DNA from: Polytrichum commune
Taxonomy: Eukaryota > Streptophyta > Polytrichopsida > Polytrichales > Polytrichaceae
NCBI GenBank assembly: GCA_950295325.1
Contig: OX485803.1
Coordinates: 48,127,554-48,191,553 of the forward strand
Length of the DNA stretch: 64,000 nucleotides
Direction: 5' to 3'
The notes under the pieces are model-generated. The model had not been told where the DNA came from and did not search any database. It saw only the letters and a program-made list of their open reading frames with translations. Shown here piece by piece: positions 44,160 through 56,612 of the stretch. The position numbers and the translations under genes were made by a program. The stretch's first letter is position 1, and the number at the start of each line of letters is the position of its first letter.

Positions 44160-46357
44160 TCTAAGGGTTGTCTACTTTGGGGCGGCATGCAAGACAAAGC
44201 TTATGAAGATAAGTCACAAGGCCAATGTAGTACCCAATATTTAGACCTACAAATGTCCCTTTTTGTCCACATTAGAGATGCCACATGCTAGGGATAATAC
44301 TACTTAAGGGGTTCCCCTCTCTTGCATCATTGGAGGAGTGGAATCTAGTTGTCCTTTCATATGATCCATTGCCAAGTGAAGGAGGACCCAAAAAATTAAA
44401 AAATTAAAAAATCACGGACACGGTGACGGTAGTACTTGACCGTCCCTATATATATATAGGAGTGCGTTTGTGAAAGTTGGAAATTCAATAGATTCTACTA
44501 CTTCATATGATACTTGAAGAGTAGTTTGTTGTTTTATGGTATTTAGTGTCACGTGCGTAATAGTGTCACTTACCTTATTTTGAGGCGTACGCTAGGTTAC
44601 ACTAATGATCAACAACTTTGTCATTAGTGGCACATTGTGACACTTGATGTTCAAGTGCACATACTAATATCTTGGTATGAGTATGCTCAATAATGTGTTG
44701 AGGTGTATACCTATGTTACATAATGGTCTACAAGTTAACTACAAAGACACTTGACATCAATGTGCTCAATAATATCTTCCTCTTACATACTAAAATGTAA
44801 ACACGGGACACTTGTTATTAGTAGTTCAATAATACCTTCCCCTTGCATATTAAAACACAAAACCATCATCTCAAGTATCCCAATGTGTTACACTAAATGT
44901 CATAATGTAAATACTTTTCACTTTAAAAATATATTTATATTGACAAATCATATCATCTTGGTAATTAGCATATGTGGCACTTTGAGACCTCTAGGCATCT
45001 AGTTTAGTTTCTTCGCAAATAGTGAACATGACATTGAATACCATAAATGATGTACTATGATATATATATAGAGAGAGAGATTGGCTTCATTGGGAAGTAA
45101 ATGTAAATAAAGAGTAGCACTATGTATCTTATGTGCAACAAGCCTTATGTTGCTTTCATGAACAATATGTCAACATTGGCACTCTTATTGATGGAAGCGC
45201 CAAATTAACACCATTCACCCCAAAGTCACAACCTCATCTCCATCATGACGCACCATTGGTAAGTAAGTGGTTAGGATTTCCATGGGCCCTCAATTGTGGA
45301 CATATTCAAGGCTTGGAAAGGTTATATGCATGCCTTATGTGGTCGCATGTCATATTTGGCTAGCTAGTGTGGAGTTTTAATTGGACATTAATCACACATA
45401 AATCGGTCATCTACCAATTGTGTGTATATCGAAAGTGATCGTATCATTTTAGGCATAGTTCTATAAACCTCCACTAAGGGGATCACGTAGTCCTCCCATT
45501 GATTCTTTTCTCTACATTGATATTTGCAATTAGGTTGCCCCGTGCTAACTTTATCAGCATTTCACATTTATTTGAATATTAATACCTCATTCACGAGGCA
45601 TAAATTACTTCTTCTTTTCATTGTGGTTGCTATACATGTGTCTGATATGATTTTAGCCCAAGGCGATTTGCATGGGTAAAGAGATAACATGTTCTCATAT
45701 GTAACCTAATTGCACATATCAATGTAGATGATTTAATGATCTATTATGGTAACATTGTTTGTCCACATTCATATATTTCACAACCAAATACAGAAGAGAA
45801 CCATTCGTAAAACCCCACGATATCTACAATGCTCATTGTCACACTAAAACAATGAATGTGGTAACTGTTAGGTTTAATTACCCAAGTGGTAGTTAGGCTC
45901 CTTATTCAAGGGCTACTATGGGCATGTGATCCAATGCCTTGTCATGGCAAAGCATAAATAACCTCTATGACAAACTATGGTGGGGGTGTCAAACATGTTC
46001 CATTCCTTAGAAACAAAATTTTTGATGCTATATTGCAATCATAGTGTTACATGAGTGCATGTGTGAGAGGAGGAATTCAAACCCGAACAATATCCATCCC
46101 ATAGTTCCAAACGCCCATACTAACCGCATGTTAACGAGGAACACAATGGGTACCACTATGTACATGTATATGTGTGATGTAGAACTAGGTGGGAGTGTAC
46201 TTTGATATTCCCCACAACATTTTGGGAACACAAAAATACACTCCCATCTCGTTCTTTATAAGTAAGAACCACTAAGAACAAAGGAGAAAACAATACACTA
46301 AGTACAATGAAACTTAGTGTTACATTTACTGAGAAGGTAATAGTATCAAGGGTAACA
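44160..46357. other. Intergenic, short tandem and palindromic motifs
   Basis: Positions 44755-44870 hold two imperfect ~65 bp units (TCAATAATATCTTCC..., TCAATAATACCTTCC...). A TATATA/GAGAGA run is at 45059-45078. CACTAAGTACAATGAAACTTAGTG at 46296-46319 is a palindrome like family A ends. Open frames such as 45133-45363 are not recognisable. Confidence 0.4.
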
Positions 46358-46822
46358 CTATGCACTAATGGCGAGGCAATGTGGATGGGTATGTGCTGAC
46401 ACGCCTATTCTATGTGGTCGCATTGATACCCACAATGGAAAACTAAGACATGGCTCATTACATGTATGTTTGAATGTGGCAATGATTATTTTACCCGTTG
46501 TCTGACAACAAGTAAGCACCACAAAAATTCCATTCTTAGCATAGTAAACCTCGAAATTGAGGCCCCTACACAACCACTTTATGTTTAAAGGAAATTCCAC
46601 TTTTGTTGGAGAATCCCATGAATGTATAAACTCCAATTGCAACTCATCATTCAAACTTGCTAGCAAAATGGATTCCTCATAAAAATAAAATAAAATAACA
46701 TATATGGATTTCATTACACCGACGTGAATGGGAGCATGTTCTCCCAACCTTGATAATGCTTTACCAAGCTTCATGGTAGGGTTATTTCCATCTTGTTGGA
46801 GGATGGGTTCCTTTAGTAACAT
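46358..46822 (-). CDS. Unassigned 154-codon open frame
   Basis: ATG at 46822 to a stop at 46358-46360. I do not recognise the protein. It has no repeats, no signal peptide and no clear transmembrane stretch, but a run of hydrophobic and aromatic residues in MKSIYVILFYFYEESILLAS and LNFEVYYAKNGIFVVLTCC. It is the longest intact frame in this part of the window, with no long mirror frame opposite. It has no exon partner that I could find and is surrounded by repeat sequence. It could be a fragment of a transposon gene, or chance. The frame just upstream is closed by stops. Confidence 0.25.
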   Translation of the reverse strand: MLLKEPILQQDGNNPTMKLGKALSRLGEHAPIHVGVMKSIYVILFYFYEESILLASLNDELQLEFIHSWDSPTKVEFPLNIKWLCRGLNFEVYYAKNGIFVVLTCCQTTGKIIIATFKHTCNEPCLSFPLWVSMRPHRIGVSAHTHPHCLAISA

Positions 46823-47590
46823 AGGTTGGGTGTGTACAAATTGTCAAATTTCACCTCTATGGCGGGTAAACTAGAGGTTATTTGTTTTCAAGTTTACATT
46901 TGTTGAGTACAAGGTAGGTGAGGTAGTGTATGGAGATTTGGTGACACACATAATCCTAAATAAAAGAAATTAGAAAAGAACAAACCCCGGCCCCACTTGG
47001 CTAAACACACCTACTAACACTAAAACCCAAAACTAAAAAATTACATTAATTTTTTTTTAAAAAAAAAAACACATAGCCTTAACACTAACCACATGGTCCA
47101 CCTATGGAAATAGGCACTAAGCCGCCCCCGCTCTCATGCTCACGTGAACACGAGAGGGAGGCAATGAATGGACATCACATTAGGGTAAAAGACTATGACG
47201 TTCTTTTTTTTCTTTTTTTTTCTAAAGATTTGGTGTATTTGTTGAATGAGTTTTTATATATAAAAAAGTCAGTTGGTGGTATTTTAAGGTGTTCCAATGC
47301 GTGGAGTGATTGTGTGTGTTTGGCTCCTCTGACACCCACGGTGATGATTATGATAGGATTGATTGTCCATCTGGTTGGTGTGAGGGCTTGTAATTAACAT
47401 GTTATTTGTTGCATTTTTCTTTGATGGCGGTGTCCATGAATCTACCATGACATGAAACAAATTCTATGAATAGTATGATGGTGGTTGGGGATGGAGTGAG
47501 GGGGGGGGGGGGGAGTGGGCTATCAGTCGGGGCACCAATTACACAAAGGATGTCGGTTGGTCTTAGTCGGGCTTAGCATGTACATGTGTG
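46823..47590. other. No gene seen; homopolymer runs
   Basis: Contains A/T runs at 47031-47070 and a G run at 47500-47513. The 97-codon open frame at 47104-47397 is not recognisable. Confidence 0.4.
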
Positions 47591-47627
47591 TTTGTGTGTG
47601 TGTGTGTTGGGGGGGGGGGGGGGGGAG
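47585..47627 (+). repeat. TG microsatellite followed by a G17 run
   Basis: TGTGTTTGTGTGTGTGTGTG passes directly into a run of about 17 G. On the minus strand this reads as C-run then CA repeat, at the end of the decayed ORF1-like region. Confidence 0.9.
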
Positions 47628-47639
47628 GCGTGCCTTCAA

Positions 47640-48600
47640 TGGAGTTTGTGGTACGTGAACATTGTATAATCGTTGTATGTTAGTTGTGAGGGTATTAATT
47701 ATGTATGAGTTGCTAGGGATGTGTGTTGGTCATGAACACATAGAATGGAAATATAGGATGTTTCAAGACAATGTAGGTATTTGGCCATTTGGGAGTTGGG
47801 TTATAATATTCTATGGTATTTCGTGGGATGGTTATGATGGTGTGTGTGTATATATTTGGTAGGAGGGAACTTGTCTTATTGACTATGGATGATGACGGTG
47901 TTGTTGTTCTCTTGAGTTGCCATTTTCGCCCAATGAGGATATCCCATGGCGGAGGCTTGATTTGTGGGGTGGGCAAGTCCTATGCCTTCCCATTTGATGA
48001 TTTGGCAAGTCCAGATGACCCAAAGATGATGTCGCGGGTGTGTGGTGATTTGTAGTGGGTGAGCTTTGTTGGGCATGTGAGAGGTGAAGAGTAATATGAG
48101 TGGTGAATATTGAAGGCTCTGATTAGTGTGTCTAAGGTGTTGTGGTGTAGAGTTTCATGGTTGATGGTGGGGTGGTGTTTTCTTTCTTTTTTCCTCATGG
48201 AAGGATGGTCACATATCTTTGAGTTGACCAAAGGATTTATGTGGCAAATTCTTGGGAAGGGGGTTGTAGGAAGTTGAGCGAAGGGTGATGATAATTTTCA
48301 TTGAAATCCCAAAGCCATTGGAGTCGTGCGGTTGGGGTAGAGGTGGTGTAGGCTTGAGTTTGGTCAAAGACATTTGCGTCAAGTTCGAGGATTTGTATGG
48401 TGGATTTGGAGGTGGGGTACGTCTTTGTTTGGGTTGCATTCTTTGGTGAAGAGGGTTAGGTTGGAGTTGTCTCTCGGTGGGCGCATAAATCTCTTGTCTT
48501 TGGATCGAAAGAAATTAATGCACGATTCATATAAGTCTAGTATGGTTTTTTCGTATTGGTTTTGTGTGAATTGGTTTGGAGGAGGAAGATTTCAACACTA
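47640..48600 (-). pseudogene. Decayed LINE ORF1-like coding region
   Basis: On the minus strand, long Pro/Thr/Asn-rich coding stretches follow one another. They begin NQFTQNQYEKTILDLYESCI near 48560 and continue FFRSKDKRFMRPPRDNSN and NLTLFTKECNPNKDVPHLQ near 48420-48500. From 48231 to 47713 there is one frame with a single internal stop at 47977-47982, including IIFGSSGLAKSSNGKA and PPPWDILIGRKWQLKRTTT. The composition resembles the RNA-binding ORF1 of plant-type LINEs, and a LINE with similar flavour lies at 51.7-56.4 kb. The assignment rests on composition and context, not on a domain. A frameshift lies between 48439 and 48231. Confidence 0.4.
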
Positions 48601-49420
48601 ATTGAACCGAGAATGGTGTCTATATTTTGAGCACATTGTCCTATCTCATTAAAACACATGTCATTTGGGAGCGTTTACATAAATACAAGCACTAAATTGT
48701 GGCCCTTACCACTATACCGCTTATGGCAGTTAGTACGACTTATTATCCGGAGTTATGGCATGCTCTAACTTTTTACTTATAATGACCATTTTATCAATTG
48801 AAGATGTTTATGTCCTACAATGTCTAAAAAAATTTAATTGACCTTTGGTGGTAAAACGTGATACTTATACCAATTTAATTGACCATTAGGGATTAACTCT
48901 TAAAGGTCATAGGCTATTTTTAAAATGTTCAAATGTTGTTAACAATGAAACAAATATTGTTACTAATCACTTCAAACCTTTTCAGTATAATTTTGGTAGA
49001 TGGAAGAAGACTTTGTGTCCAAAACTAGACAACATTGTAGAGTTGAATGGTGAGAGCTTGCCACTTGACTATGCTCGGCATTCATGCATGTTCTCAAAAT
49101 TTTATTGTTGCAGCTAGAATAGAGGGCATCCTTACACGTTCTTAAGAATGCTAAAGTAAGTGGGTGCTAAAATTAAGCCTTGCACCCACTTCTAATAGGT
49201 TGCGAAACACCCAATTACATGAGTTGATGGCCAATTCCAAATCGTGCACAACATTACTTAACACCCATTGTTTGTTTAGGGGGCCCTCGGAATATAATAG
49301 TTGGATGCTTGAAGAGCTAAGCAAAAGTTTAAAATTCCAAATTAATACCCCTTTCGTGCACTCACTTATACTCATACGTGTTATAAAAGGTGCACCCCTA
49401 GGTCCAACTGCCAATTTACA
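48601..49420. other. No gene seen
   Basis: AT-rich sequence. Paired open frames at 49151-49427 lie on both strands over the same bases and have no recognisable domain. GTGGGTGC/GCACCCAC motifs at 49160-49191 form a short inverted repeat. Confidence 0.4.
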
Positions 49421-50168
49421 CTTGTAAAATGAATAGTACTCAAGTTGGGCATCCTACGTTTTACAAAGATGGCCCAACATAAGCACTAAATTATTCTTAT
49501 GAAATTCTCAAGATTCTCGGCACCGTAGGAGCAACACCCTAGTGTTGAGTAATGTTATGTTCTCAACCAAGGCAACTTTCAATTTGACTCATTCTACGGA
49601 TGATATTGACACTACAATCCGACTCCATGCACAAGGGATAACAATATCTCGTCTCCTTGGCTGCCACTTCACTCTTGTAAAGTGAATAACGTTGAAGTTG
49701 AACGTCGTTCGTTCTACAAAAATGGCCCAACATGAGCGCAAAATTATTCTCACGAAATTCTCACGATTCTCGACACCATAGGAACAACACCCTGGTGTTG
49801 GATAATGTTATGTTCTCAACCAAGGCAACTTTCAATTTGACTCATTCTACGGATGATATTGACACTACAATCCGACTCCATGCACAAGGGATAACAGTAT
49901 CTCGTCTCCTTGGCTGCCACTTCACTCTTGTAAAGTGAATAACGTTGAAGTTGAACGTCGTTCGTTCTACAAAAATGGCCCAACATGAGCGCAAAATTAT
50001 TCTCACGAAATTCTCACGATTCTCGACACCATAGGAGCAACACCCTAGTGTTGGATAATGTTATGTTCTCAACCAAGGCAACTTTCAATTTGACTCATTC
50101 TACGGATGATATTGACACTACAATCCGACTCCATGCACAAGGGATAACAGTATCTCATCTCCTTGGCT
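49421..50168 (+). repeat. Tandem repeat, 253 bp unit, three copies
   Basis: GGCCCAACAT starts at 49471, 49724 and 49977, giving a 253 bp period. Units 2 and 3 are nearly identical, while unit 1 differs at many more positions. Each unit contains the same ~68-codon open frame, so the frame is a product of the repeat. The array ends at CTCCTTGGCTG, after which GGGTTCAAACCCGG (50188-50201, B-box-like and palindromic) begins unrelated sequence. Confidence 0.92.
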
Positions 50169-50399
50169 GGCAGGATGCGACCTCGGGTTCAAACCCGGGC
50201 GTAACCACTCGCGTGGGGAGGAACCGACACTTACAAAACTTGATTCATAAACCCAAGTCTCAATGCAGGGAAAGGCATCAAATTAAAGGCAGCCACGAGA
50301 AAGGAGAGAAAGGCGGAGGCCCAAATCTTGTACGTGTGGCACTCCCGCAACCTGGGCCATAACTTAGATCAGATACATATGTAACTGCAATCATGGCTC

Positions 50400-50456
50400 A
50401 AGGGCTTGGACTCAGACTTCTCGTAGGGCCATGCAAAAACAAGCTCAATCCAACCA

Positions 50457-50508
<52 letters not shown>

Positions 50509-51170
50509 TTTTGAAAGTTAGTGAATAGGAGCGTGAGCGTAGTCGACTCATGACATCGAGATCTAAGTTAGAGGGAATTATTGCATACGAGGGCATGGCC
50601 TCTCATTCATCCACCACAATGGTAATCCGGAGGAACCGTTTCCTAGGTGATTTGATTCTTCAAGATCCGTGATTACTTTGATGAGGCACATTGATTTGGA
50701 TTAATTGGAAACTTATCTTTTAAGCCCACAGTGACGGAGGGATTTTGGATTCTAAACGGGTGGTCTTGAAGCCCTTGTCTTTGAGAATTTATACATAGAA
50801 ATTGCAAAAAACATTCAATGCAATACTACTCATAGGGCCATGCCAAAACAAAACTTATCCAAGAACATGTACATGTTTTAGTGAATAGGAGTGAGCAAAG
50901 CCGCCTCATGACATCGAGGTGACTTGTTGCATACGAGTGTAGGGCCTCTCATTCATCCATCAAAATAGTGATCCGGAGGAAACTTTTCCTAGGTGATTTG
51001 ATTCTGCAGGATCCCCAATTAGTGTGGTGAAGTATATTTTGATTTGGATTGATCATAAACCTATAAGCAACATGTCATTAGGTCCGAAATGTCATAAGGG
51101 GCTTTAGATCCAAAGTGGGTCACCTTGAAGCCTTCTATTTGAGAATTTATTGATAGAAATTGCTAAACAT
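50400..51170 (+). repeat. Diverged direct duplication, ~430 bp unit
   Basis: Blocks GTAGGGCCATGC, AGTGAATAGGAG, CTCATGACATCGAG, GCCTCTCATTCATCC, CCTAGGTGATTTGATTCT and GAGAATTTAT occur in the same order in 50400-50815 and 50835-51165. A TA/CA/TA dinucleotide stretch (50458-50511) is present only in the first unit. The end motif is of family G type. Confidence 0.8.
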
Positions 51171-51665
51171 TTAATATACTCTAACAACATGAATATAAAG
51201 AAGTTGAAGTCTTGCTTTTTATGTTCTCTCAGGCATTGATGTTTTGCAACTTGCAAGATCATCACAAATTATGAGTGGAGGTATGATTTTGGCAACATTG
51301 GATTATGTTGTTGGGGGTGTATGAAAAGCAACTTACATATCAAATTTATGAATTAGGTTTCAGGATCTAGGGTTCTCATCAAAGTGAAATGAACCACATT
51401 GTTCCTATTAATCTCAAATCATGCAAAGATGTGTGATGATGATGATGATGTGTTTTGGTTACACAACAACTTCGTAGAAATCAAAATATGAATTTGTACA
51501 CTAAACCCTAAATTGAATTCAATACAAATTGTATGCCCTCTACAAATGACCTTCACGGACACGTATGTCAACACTGAAGGATTAAAATGGATGGATAAGA
51601 AGTGTGCTCATATACAACAACCATTCTTGGTGTTTGGATTCATGTTAATGTGCCTATTGTAGTTT
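51171..51665. other. No gene seen
   Basis: AT-rich sequence with a GATGATGATGATGAT run at 51434-51450. A family G-like end (GGATGGATAAGAAGTGTGC) lies at 51590-51608. Confidence 0.4.
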
Positions 51666-51699
51666 GTGGGCACTTCCAACTCCACAAACCAATTCGGTT

Positions 51700-54600
51700 G
51701 TTGTATCAATGAGTTCGGGAACTCATTGTTACAAGTCCTAAAAACACAAACAAACCACTCACACCGATACTCATCACAAACATATACATGCCATCCATCT
51801 AGACGACATACAACTCATCCCATAAATCCAAGATCAAATCATAATCCTTTGAAAACATCAACCCACACACAAAGTGATCCTAGCTAGAGACTTTAACATG
51901 GATATCCTCCTAAAAGAATGTATAAATAATAGCACACCACAAGTCCCAACCGATACGATGAGGACTCCGCGCAATTCACTTTAAGCCTAGCTTTACACCC
52001 CATCCCAAATGAAGGAATGTTTTCCATACAAGGCGGTAGTCATGACACCTCTACTAGCTTAATAGATGGGCTCTATGCCAACACACCCCAACAAACATTT
52101 CTAATATGCCACACCCTTACTAACCAAAATGAAAACTCATACCACTACCCATTTAGCCTAAAAAAACTAGACCCCAACAACCTAGTTAAAAAGTACCGTA
52201 CACCAACCCCCCCCCCCCCCCTATTCTCATACCCAATACCACAAGAAAACTTACAAAAAATTGCTCATCATGTTCCAAGAAGCCATTACCCTCAAGCTAT
52301 GAACACTATTTGACACATTCCAACTCACGGGGGGATCACACCCCCTTACATTTCATAACCACGTGCGATAAAAGTTTGCTACCCTATATTACATGCCATA
52401 GATAATTTTTAAAATTATGATATTTTTTCAACATACACATAACCATTGATAATATCTTTTGTATATTTTTTTGAAATTTTTAGTCATCTTCATTTTTTGT
52501 AGTAATTTGTTTAGTTCAATGTTGCGTCATTCTAGTTAGAAACGGTATGTTTTATATAAAAAAAAAAAAAATCAAATTTGGTTACCAATTTTTACTATGT
52601 AATAGATACTATGTATATCTACTCATGAAAAAAAATCATAAACTTTTGAACCATTTTGGTGATGCTTTATGTAAAAAGTAGATTTTGTTTTATCGCACGT
52701 GGTGTTCAACTTGACAATGAAGTGCACCCCCCGTGTTCCAACTCCACACCTCACACTTGCCAACTGGGAGATGCCCAAGCACGGGTAGATCACTCCATTG
52801 TCAAGTTGAACACCACGTGCGGCCAAAAAAAATCTTCTTTTGGTAAGTTGCACCACCAAAATGGATCAAAATTTTATCAATTTTTTTTCATGAGTAGATA
52901 TACACAATACCTATGACATAGTTAAAAGTGGTAACTAAATTTGATGATTTTTTTTTCATAAAACATACCATTTCTAACTAGAATGACACAAAATTGAACT
53001 GAAACAATTACTAAAAAAAATAAAGATGACTAAAAATTTCAAAAAAGTATACAAAAGATACTATCAATGGTTATGTATATGTAGAAAAAATATCATAAAT
53101 TTTAAAATTATATATGGCATGTAATATAGGGGTAGCAAACTTTGTCCGCATGTGGTGTCAACTTGACAATGAAGTGACCTCCCCGTGTGCCCAAGAAAGA
53201 CTCCAAGAAATCGTAACCATTTCAAGCTCATGCATAAATTTTTTTTTGTCTAGACACTCAAATTCCCCATCTTATCACATTGTGCCCACCAACATGGTGG
53301 ATTTCTACCCCACAAAGCAACAAAAATTATGGAGACAACTACTTAAGATATACCATAGCATACAAAAAGCCATCCGAACAACATTCACATAACCTCACCA
53401 TAGATGGCAAAACCACCAAGACATTCACCAACTTTACACCCTCTTAAAAATAACCATCTTGTCCCTACCCAATACTTGCTCCACATCTTAAGCATGGATC
53501 AAAGCAATTGCCACCCTAGAATGCAACGCCAAGATAGAAGCCCACAAAATCAACACTAAACAAATTGCAAAAAATTGCAAAAGTACCATCGGAAAATATC
53601 AAACCACCCTCAACCTTAAACTCAAAATCATACCAGAAAAATATTTTAATTTTTTTAAAAAAAAAACTACCACCAATACACCTCTAGACTACCTTCGAGA
53701 CTTAGATAACAACATCCTCACAAACCCACAAGAAATGGCACACGAAATCAGGAATGCACAACACACCTCCTTCCAAAAACAAACACCTATATGCAATAAC
53801 CCAATAGACTGTCCTCCCATATGCCACTGCATAATCCAAAAATACTCATGGCGCCATCAAGACAAATACATATTAGAAAACAGAGGTTCTCAAAATGATT
53901 CAATATCCCGAATCTACATTAAGGAAATCTATAATAACTTCCTCAAAAAACTAGCTAGGGGGAGAAACCCTAGCTTGGCCAACATCCTCAATGAAATCCT
54001 CAAAATACTACCCCTTACCTTCCATGACACACTATACCCATTTTTGAGACAATGCTACCTCCAAAAATAAAAATATCACTCTACTACAAAAACAACAAAA
54101 TCATCATCCCGCACAAAAACTTGACCCACTACTACTCACTAATTATACACCCATAGCCCTAGTCAATACCACTTACAAACTCTACACTAGCACACTCATA
54201 ACATTCCTCACCGTCTTTGATGAAAAACACCAAATCCTACACTTCAACCAAGAGGCTTTTCGACCACAACAAAATGCCATATGACAATTTCAAGTGTTAT
54301 TGGCAACACTTGAAGATGCTAGACCTACCAATGAAGACATATGCCTCACATATATAGACTTTTGAAATGCCTTTAGTTCAAATGACCGCGCATGAATCCT
54401 CTCCTTAATGGAAGACATAGGCTACCCAAAAGATGTCGTGGAACTCATCAACAATATATACACCAATTCGACCACCTCATTCCATGGAAACCATTTTGGC
54501 ACATTGAACCAGTCCAAATTAGTTGACCTACAATCCAATGAGACACACTAACCCCATACCTATTCATCACATTCCTAGACCCCCTCCTATGCTAGCTCGA

Positions 54601-55490
54601 AAAAGACCAAATAAGCTACCACTTCAATACCTCCATGGCTACATGTAATACCACCGCTTATGCCAATACTTTTTTTTTGTTCTAATTTTTTAATCATCAC
54701 CAATAGTATTGCACATATACAACCACAAATCAACAAACTCCTAAAAATTAAGAATGGACACACCTAGACCTCAACCTAGCAAAATGTGCCAATACTGCCT
54801 GCCCAAACAAATCCAACCTCAAACCACCATCTTTAAAGCATATACAAGCACCAAATATCCACTTTTAAAAACGAGTCATTCCCCACCATTTCCCAAAATG
54901 AACCATACACATATCTAGGAATTTCTCTTGTTCCATCACTCAAATGGAAACTCCAAAATAATATCACCATAAAAACATCCAAAAAACAAAGTAAACAACT
55001 AATGACATCCCCGCCACCCTCAAACAAAAATTACATATCCTCAACACTGTAACAAAACCTGGAATAGCCTACGCCTACTACACAATACCCTTCTCCAAAC
55101 CAACCATAAAACAACTAGATAAGATCCTCAGTAAACTCACATCACAAAAGAAATATGCCACCTCCCCAAAAGGACAACAATACCCTCACTCACCTCTCCA
55201 ATGACTTTGGAACTAACACCACCTCCTTCTTACCGGACTACATAAATTGTATTGGCAAGCAATTACTATAAGCCCTCAATGACCAAGGCTAACTCGGCCA
55301 AATCTACCAAGGTCTCACTAAACATATCATAGAAAAATATGGAGGCTCCCATCACCTACCACACCTCACATATCAAGCATGCTAAAGGCCACCCATTGCC
55401 CAAACCATGTTCCTACTTGAAAGAGAATACGAAATCCACAAAACCACGCACAACCTTGAAGGGGACCTATGTGATCAATTAAAGAGGAAA
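51700..55490 (+). pseudogene. LINE endonuclease and reverse transcriptase, degraded
   Basis: In order: ILITNIYMPS near 51770, RDFNMDI near 51889 (the family has GDFN), STSLIDGLYANTPQ and ENSYHYPFSL near 52045-52160 (the family ends SDH). This is an APE-type endonuclease with key residues altered. After an inserted foldback element (52322-53190) comes the linker region, then reverse transcriptase blocks. They are YKLYTSTLITFL near 54175, QEAFRPQQNA near 54250, CLTYIDF-stop-NAF near 54345-54372 and DTLTPYLFITFLDPLL near 54540-54590. TTAYANT lies where the family has YADD, near 54655. NEPYTYLGISLVPSLKW follows near 54900-54945. Many stops and shifts occur, so it is long dead. Such LINEs copy themselves by target-primed reverse transcription. 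Confidence 0.85.
52322..53190. mobile_element. ~870 bp foldback element inside the LINE
   Basis: Two long arms (about 52322-52700 and 52800-53190) are inverted copies, with CACGGGGGGATCAC at the left and GTGACCTCCCCGTG at the right. Shared inner blocks include TTGCTACCCTATATTACATG, CCATTGATA and TTTAGTCATCTTCATTTTT. A GTGGTGTTCAACTTGACAAT block appears inverted within the loop and again near the right end. The LINE reading resumes on both sides. No target duplication was found. Confidence 0.85.
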
Positions 55491-55499
55491 TCAACAAAG

Positions 55500-55904
55500 C
55501 AATTTGGTTGTTAATAACCATTGCATCTCGGTTCTAATTTTGAAACTTGAAAATTGGAATGACAATCTTCGTGCCTTACAATTGCTAATTGGACGAGTCA
55601 ACCCACAATCAAATGCAACAATAATTTTAGAGTGATGTTGTCGAGGTAGAAGAGCATGGCTTCATCAACCCATTTGGTGGTGGGTTGAGTAGGCATGTTT
55701 CATTGTCAAAGATAGTGTTTATTTTATGATTTGTGTGCCCTTTTTGTCTTTTCTTTTGATTGTTTTGGTGTTTGATGATGGAGGGAATTTATTTGCTGGC
55801 AATGTGGTGGGTGAGGTTGTAGTTCTTTGTTTGCGAGGGGGTGGTGAGTGTTTGTTGGACATGTTGGGGGGGGGGGCTAGATTATGGGAAGGCCATAAAT
55901 ACTT
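55500..55904. other. Low-complexity LINE-like sequence, possibly minus-strand ORF1 start
   Basis: The minus strand reads a Pro/Thr-rich stretch (MSNKHSPPPRKQRTTTSP from about 55863), in style like the ORF1-like region at 47.6-48.6 kb. It is short and ends in stops. A G run lies at 55865-55875. The plus-strand frame over 55726-56265 is low-complexity and not credible. Confidence 0.3.
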
Positions 55905-56400
55905 GTGCTGGAAGTGTCCACATTATCAACTTTACACAAAGCAGTGGCCGTCAACAAATGGAGAGGTAGGATTTCGAACAAGGTGGACAAGAGATACCCA
56001 CATTGTGGGCCACCGAATGTGGAGTTTGTGGAACACAAATTCTATGATTGGCCTTTGGCACAACATGTCTGGAAATACGACACTAACATTGTGTGGCAAC
56101 TTCATTTCAAACGTACTAAGTCAAGGCCTCGGAGGTCTTACTCTATGCTTCAATGTCTCTTTGATAAGTCTACCTCAACCCCTCTCAAGAAATACCATAA
56201 TAGATCATGGTTCTTTCTTCATATGGTTTAACTTGGGATTGTCTGGAAATAAAGGAACGACCTGATTTTCAATTCCATCCATTGGTGATGCTCTCAATGA
56301 CTGTGATAGAATGGAGTGACAAAGGACTCTCAAGAATCTTGAGAAAGCACATGTTGTGGCTTGTAATGATCATCGTTTCTTTCTTTAAAAGAAGAAGAAG
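55905..56400 (+). pseudogene. LINE C-terminal zinc-binding (zf-RVT) region
   Basis: KRYPHCGPPNVEFVEHKFYD, then WPLAQHVWKYDTNIVWQ and RRSYSMLQCLFDKS, ending near WFFLHMV with more readable residues to ~56400. Plant LINEs carry a C-x2-C...H...C motif here. In this copy the first Cys is Tyr and the last is Trp, so zinc binding is lost. It matches the fragment at 11876-12110. Position and orientation fit the 3' end of the LINE upstream, but 55500-55900 interrupts the reading, so it may be a separate copy. Confidence 0.7.
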
Positions 56401-56612
56401 AAGAAGTTTTGATGTGTGAAAACCCTTATTGCCACTAGAAGTAATTTAGTGGTTACTTGGAAAGTTAGACCCATAATGGATATTACAATATCACATGATG
56501 CCCCGCGGGTTCCTCCCGCGGTGGGATTGTTATTTGGTTACCTTTTTGCAATTGAATCGGTTTTGATTTGCACCAAAAAGAATAAGAAAAAGAAGGACAA
56601 GTGTCCACATTA

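Noticed and set aside
49421-50168. Regular repeats that might suggest a CRISPR-like array
   Set aside because: The period is 253 bp with no unique spacers, and the setting is a plant-type genome. It is a plain tandem duplication.
50185-50205. tRNA-like T-arm at GGGTTCAAACCCGG
   Set aside because: The surrounding sequence does not fold as a tRNA and no A-box was found.
55726-56265. 179-codon open frame on the plus strand
   Set aside because: It is low-complexity at the start and overlaps, out of frame, the better supported LINE zinc-binding region.
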